Both the position numbers and the translations under genes were made by a program. Below, one piece after another: positions 60,972-64,000 of a stretch of DNA of 64,000 bases; within the stretch, counting starts at the first letter, position 1, and each line of letters starts with the position of its first letter. The notes beneath the pieces are model-generated. The model was given only the letters and a program-made list of their open reading frames with translations. It was not told the DNA's origin and did not search any database. Source of the DNA: Actinomadura parmotrematis (GTDB lineage: Bacteria; Actinomycetota; Actinomycetes; Streptosporangiales; Streptosporangiaceae); contig NZ_JAIBOA010000003.1 in assembly GCF_019458805.1 (NCBI RefSeq), positions 124,001 to 188,000 on the forward strand, read 5' to 3'.

Positions 60972-62386
60972 TGCCCGAGCCTCCGGCCTCACAGGCCGAC
61001 TACCCCCACTGGTTCCAGATGGCATGGGTGAGCATGGACGCCCGCACACGCGACATGCTCGTCCGCCGCCACCACGACCAGACCCTTGAGGCGATCGGTC
61101 GCGCCCATTACCTCACACGGGAGCGTGCTCGCCAGGTCATCCGTGATGCCGGTCAGTGCCTGCTCGTGATCGCCAAGAGCATGGAGAAGACCTGGTGCGA
61201 TCAGCTCGATGAACTGTTTCATGACACCGTCGCTGTCGCCGACCATGCCCTCACCGAGATCTTTCCCGATCCCGGCGGAGCGGCCCGGTACGCGCTGCTG
61301 CATACCCTCGGGTATCAGCACCCTCGCACCTGGGCCGGCGTCCAGCGCGCTTTCTGGACTCGCGAGCCCAAGTTGCTCGCCACACTCCTGGGCGAACTAG
61401 CCGCCAACGCTCCCTACCGTCCCGCCGAACTCCGTTTCCGTGCCACCGCTCTCGGGATCCCTGACGCGCTACCGATCGAAGAGATCGCTTCTCATGGCAG
61501 GAGCCCCCTCGTCCAAAACGACGATGGCGCATGGGTCAGACGCAACGCGCGGGGCCGCGACGTCGCTTACCTGTGGCTTGCCGAGCAGGGCGGTCCTCGC
61601 ACTGCCGACGAGATCGCCGATGCGCTCGGCGGGGAAGGACGAGCCGTCCGCGAGTCACTGCGCCGAGATAGCCGCTTTCGTCTGATTCGCCCGGAGGGCA
61701 CTTGGGCCCTGACTGAATGGCCGCACGATGAAACCGCCGATTACGGCACCGCTATCGACGCCGTCTTGGACGTCATCACCGAACTCGGCCCCATCTCCAA
61801 ACGCCGCCTCATTCAGGAGGTCCAGCGCCGTTATCCCGTCAGCCTCTCCCGTGTCACCCAGTGCCTGATCGACGACCGCGTTGGGATCACCGCCGACGGC
61901 AGGGTTGATCTCGTCGAGCGGGGTGCCGCTCCATTAGAGGACAGTGAACCCACTCGGCCCAGTCACGTCGCGCTCGACGCCGCTGGCGGGATTCTGGGCT
62001 TCACCCTCACGATCGACGCCGATCTCCTGCGCGGCAGTGGGGTGATCATCCATCGCTGGATCACCTGGTACCTGGGCTTACGTCAGGCTCCCATGACCCG
62101 GGCCTTCGACCTGACGGAACTGATCGACCCCTTCGCCCCGGCCACGATCACCACTCCGCTCGACCCGCCTGGCAGGCTAACGATCACGCGTAACACCAGC
62201 GCCGCGCAGATATCCAGCCTTCGAGTGCACGCCACCAGCATGGGGCTGTCTCGTAACTGCCGCTTGGCGGTCGTGTTGCGCCTGCGAGAGGGGACCGCCT
62301 ACTTGCGTCACGCCTGTCATGCCGAGGCTTGCCCGGTGCGGGAGCGCCTCCATCCCCCGACGGGTAGTAGGACTCCCTCCCCATGA
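60971..62386 (+). CDS. Sigma-4/winged-helix (HARE-HTH-like) DNA-binding protein
   Basis: A 471-residue protein. Residues about 35-60 resemble sigma-70 region 4 (QTLEAIGRAHYLTRERARQVIRDA). Further winged-helix segments lie near 200-245 (TADEIADALGGEGRAVRESLRRDSRFRLIRPEGTWALTEWP, HARE-HTH-like) and near 265-305 (ISKRRLIQEVQRRYPVSLSRVTQCLIDD). The final ~150 residues are beta-rich and unassigned. It lacks sigma region 2, so it is not a true sigma factor. It may recognise target DNA or regulate the operon. It overlaps the previous stop by one base. Confidence 0.8.
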   Translation: MPEPPASQADYPHWFQMAWVSMDARTRDMLVRRHHDQTLEAIGRAHYLTRERARQVIRDAGQCLLVIAKSMEKTWCDQLDELFHDTVAVADHALTEIFPDPGGAARYALLHTLGYQHPRTWAGVQRAFWTREPKLLATLLGELAANAPYRPAELRFRATALGIPDALPIEEIASHGRSPLVQNDDGAWVRRNARGRDVAYLWLAEQGGPRTADEIADALGGEGRAVRESLRRDSRFRLIRPEGTWALTEWPHDETADYGTAIDAVLDVITELGPISKRRLIQEVQRRYPVSLSRVTQCLIDDRVGITADGRVDLVERGAAPLEDSEPTRPSHVALDAAGGILGFTLTIDADLLRGSGVIIHRWITWYLGLRQAPMTRAFDLTELIDPFAPATITTPLDPPGRLTITRNTSAAQISSLRVHATSMGLSRNCRLAVVLRLREGTAYLRHACHAEACPVRERLHPPTGSRTPSP

Positions 62387-62408
62387 CCGTGCGGCTTGAA
62401 TCTCAGGC

Positions 62409-62425
62409 CGGAAGAGCCTCTTCCG
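62409..62425 (+). terminator. Small hairpin after the defence operon
   Basis: CGGAAGA-GCC-TCTTCCG, a 7-bp perfect stem with a three-base loop, 23 bp after the last stop codon. There is no T-run, so its role as terminator is tentative. Confidence 0.4.
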
Positions 62426-63070
62426 TTCGAGCTAGGACGACCGCCCGCGGGAGCGGAGCCGGCCACCCACATCTTCCGCGCGTGAAACTGGCGTCCCGGA
62501 TACACGCGGAGCGGCCAATAAGCAAATGGCCATCCCCGAGTTCACGGTTTTTGATATTCTCGCTCCCGGGTCATAAGTGATGGTAGGTGATTAATTGGAT
62601 GTGATACAACAGTGCCGACATGGAGGAAGGGTTCGTCTATTTTCCTGAATGTAAGTGCTGTGTACCGCTAAGGCGGCGGTGGACAAAATGATCGACGCTC
62701 CGATAAGGAATTCTGTGCGGCCTGCGCGGCTCTATATCGCGTGGACGGCGTCGTCGCTTTGTGCTGCCGAAGAGGATTAATACCTGGCCGCTGGAATGAT
62801 CGGAACCGGTTAGGCGGGTCCACGGGAGGGTTATTCGATAAGGCCAATTATAGTCGCGGAGTGAAGGTTGAGCTTGAACACTCCCGCCTCCGAACAGTCG
62901 AGAGCGTCGATTGCGTTTCGGGTGACTCGGCTCGTCGGCTGACGTCGGCGAATCCGCGTGGGACGACACGATAATCAGCTCACTAAAAGCAGAAAGCGGC
63001 CCCCCGATTACGGCGGAGGGCCGCCCGAAAGACCGACCACCAGCAGCTATGACGACCGGAGGTCAGCCTC

Positions 63071-63295
63071 ATGAACATGCCTTCCTCCCGGGAGGGTTGT
63101 CAAACTCCGCCGGAGCCGGCCCGCCTGCGGCGCTGGCCGCGGCGTGCGGCCCTCATCGGGACCACCGGAGCGGTAGTGGCTCTCGCCTATCTCTATCCGC
63201 CGGCGGCGGTCCCGCTCGCCCTCGGCATCCCCACCTACGAGTTCATCCACCGGCTCGTCCAGCGGCCGTCCCAGGAAGAGGGCGACGAGCGATGA
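63071..63295 (+). CDS. Small membrane protein
   Basis: A 74-residue protein with a basic N-terminal part (PARLRRWPRRAA) and a long hydrophobic segment (LIGTTGAVVALAYLYPPAAVPLALGI), then a short charged tail. GGAGGT seven bases before the ATG supports translation. No family is recognised. It is surrounded by gene-free and IS-derived DNA, and a GC-rich hairpin lies upstream at about 62995-63025. Confidence 0.55.
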   Translation: MNMPSSREGCQTPPEPARLRRWPRRAALIGTTGAVVALAYLYPPAAVPLALGIPTYEFIHRLVQRPSQEEGDER

Positions 63296-63543
63296 GAGCG
63301 GTCTGGGCCTCGAAAACGTCACTCAACGGGTGGCCATAGCTAGGTTGAAGAGCCGAACGGTACCGCATCTCACAGACCGTTGGTTGACCCGATTCACTCG
63401 TAGATGGCCGCAGTGGTGATTTAGCTGGTTGCGTCCACAGAGGCGGTGTATGGATTTGGCCTGGTCAGAGGGCATGGTGTTGTGATGTGAAACGGCCATC
63501 GCGTGATCTTACGAATCGACCAGGCCGAAGGGGAGGAAACGCG

Positions 63544-63818
63544 ATGGCCGTGGACAGCAGGGTGGAGGACTCCGCAGGCTGGTTGGCCGAAAAGATCGGA
63601 ATCCATGAGCCCGATGTGTTGCGGTCGATGGTAAGACAACGGCTGGGGCGGACGTGGTGTGCGGGGCTGGGTACAGGACCCGCTCCGTCGGACGAGCAGG
63701 TCAACTACCGCAAAACGGCTACCGGTCCCACGGCTGGGATGCCCGTACCAGCGCTGTGGAGCTGGCCATCCCTAAGCTGCGGGCGGGGTCCTGTTTCCCC
63801 GAGTGGCCGCCTACACCG
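63544..63818 (+). pseudogene. IS256-family transposase, N-terminal remnant
   Basis: The plus strand encodes MAVDSRVEDSAGWLAEKIGIHEPDVLRSMVRQ, the start of an IS256-like transposase, preceded by GGGGAGG. The middle is degenerate. After a frameshift near 63712, YRSHGWDARTSAVELAIPKLRAGSCFPEWPP (IS256 family NGYR..WDTR...IPKLR.GSYFP motif) appears in another frame. The gene ends abruptly at 63818, where the IS630-like sequence begins. Confidence 0.72.
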
Positions 63819-64000
63819 CTAGAGGGCTTCAATGGTGGGGTTACTGGGTATTTGCAGGTGGGTGCGGTTGAGGATCACGGCGGGCCGGTGCTGGATGCGT
63901 TTGAGTCGGGTGCGGATCAGGTCGGTGAGCTGATCGATGGTGTGTTCAACAAGGTTGGTGAGCGAGGCCTTCAGGTGCGCCCAGACGCCTTCGACGGGGT
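63819..64000 (-). CDS. IS630-like transposase, C-terminal end (runs off right edge)
   Basis: The minus strand from the right edge to a TAG at 63819 reads PVEGVWAHLKASLTNLVEHTIDQLTDLIRTRLKRIQHRPAVI, the (N)PVEGVWxxLK C-terminal signature of IS630-type DDE transposases, where the Glu is catalytic. The frame is intact as far as seen. It abuts the broken IS256-like gene, suggesting insertion into it. Confidence 0.78.
   Translation of the reverse strand, partial: PVEGVWAHLKASLTNLVEHTIDQLTDLIRTRLKRIQHRPAVILNRTHLQIPSNPTIEAL

Larger units (their letters stand above)
55307..64000. mobile_element. Putative integrated element (genomic island), left part
   Basis: From the tRNA-Ser scar to the window edge the DNA has lower G+C and visibly more A/T at third codon positions than 1-55 kb. 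It carries three transposase remnants and a four-gene operon of defence type. No integrase is in the window; it should lie near the other border, beside an intact tRNA-Ser(GCU). Apart from the listed remnants, 55307-55557, 55791-56348, 62426-63070 and 63296-63543 show no gene that I can support. Confidence 0.7.

Noticed and set aside
60971-62386. Calling the HTH protein a sigma factor
   Set aside because: Only a region-4-like helix-turn-helix is visible; the core-binding region 2 is missing.

Overview
The window is high-GC DNA (roughly 70-75% G+C by eye, strongly G/C at third codon positions) from an actinobacterium. A SigE-family sigma factor, F420-type luciferase-like enzymes, a WD40-fused Ser/Thr kinase, a stressosome module, DUF574-type methyltransferase, CGNR regulator and class F sortase suggest a Streptomycetales/Streptosporangiales relative, perhaps Thermomonosporaceae (Actinomadura-like). 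The lineage is inference. Many genes look leaderless: a TAnnnT -10 box lies 5-7 nt before the start codon.

Layout. 0-1.2 kb: a left-truncated gene and tRNA-Ser(UGA). 1.3-9.4 kb: AlaX-like editing hydrolase, WD40 kinase, DUF4397/sortase F pair, M15 peptidase, MarR regulator facing pirin and WrbA. 9.4-11.1 kb: an ATPase gene with a LexA-type palindrome upstream and a cluster of short inverted repeats downstream. 11.1-17.1 kb: a six-gene, translationally coupled RsbR-RsbS-RsbT stressosome operon with phosphatase, hybrid kinase and response-regulator outputs (all on the minus strand). 17.1-28.7 kb: MauE-like membrane protein with a 15-bp tandem repeat, a beta-barrel-like Cys-rich protein, SigE sigma factor, acyl-CoA ligase, a sigma-like protein fused to a membrane/extracellular part, MerR regulator, adenylate cyclase, secreted peptidase and serine hydrolase.

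28.7-33.3 kb: a compact RiPP locus: double-glycine precursor peptide, MvdD-like ATP-grasp ligase, SurA/PpiC-like maturation protein and a C39-peptidase ABC exporter, with a strong hairpin after the precursor. 33.3-55.2 kb: membrane, redox and regulatory genes, a secreted thioester-domain protein, a possible secreted pore-former, and two decayed genes (a SUFU-like pseudogene and an XRE regulator stub).

55.25 kb to the right edge: apparently an integrated element. Its left border is a 60-bp 3' fragment of tRNA-Ser(GCU), oriented so that the inserted DNA lies to its right. Inside, with lower G+C and different codon use, are transposase remnants (ISAs1-, IS256- and IS630-like) and a four-gene coupled operon: MORC-like GHKL ATPase with a zinc ribbon, Mrr-nuclease/SF2 helicase fusion, an unrecognised 194-aa protein, and a sigma-4/winged-helix DNA-binding protein. 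This is a plausible anti-phage or restriction-type defence system and, with the RiPP locus, the most interesting content of the window.
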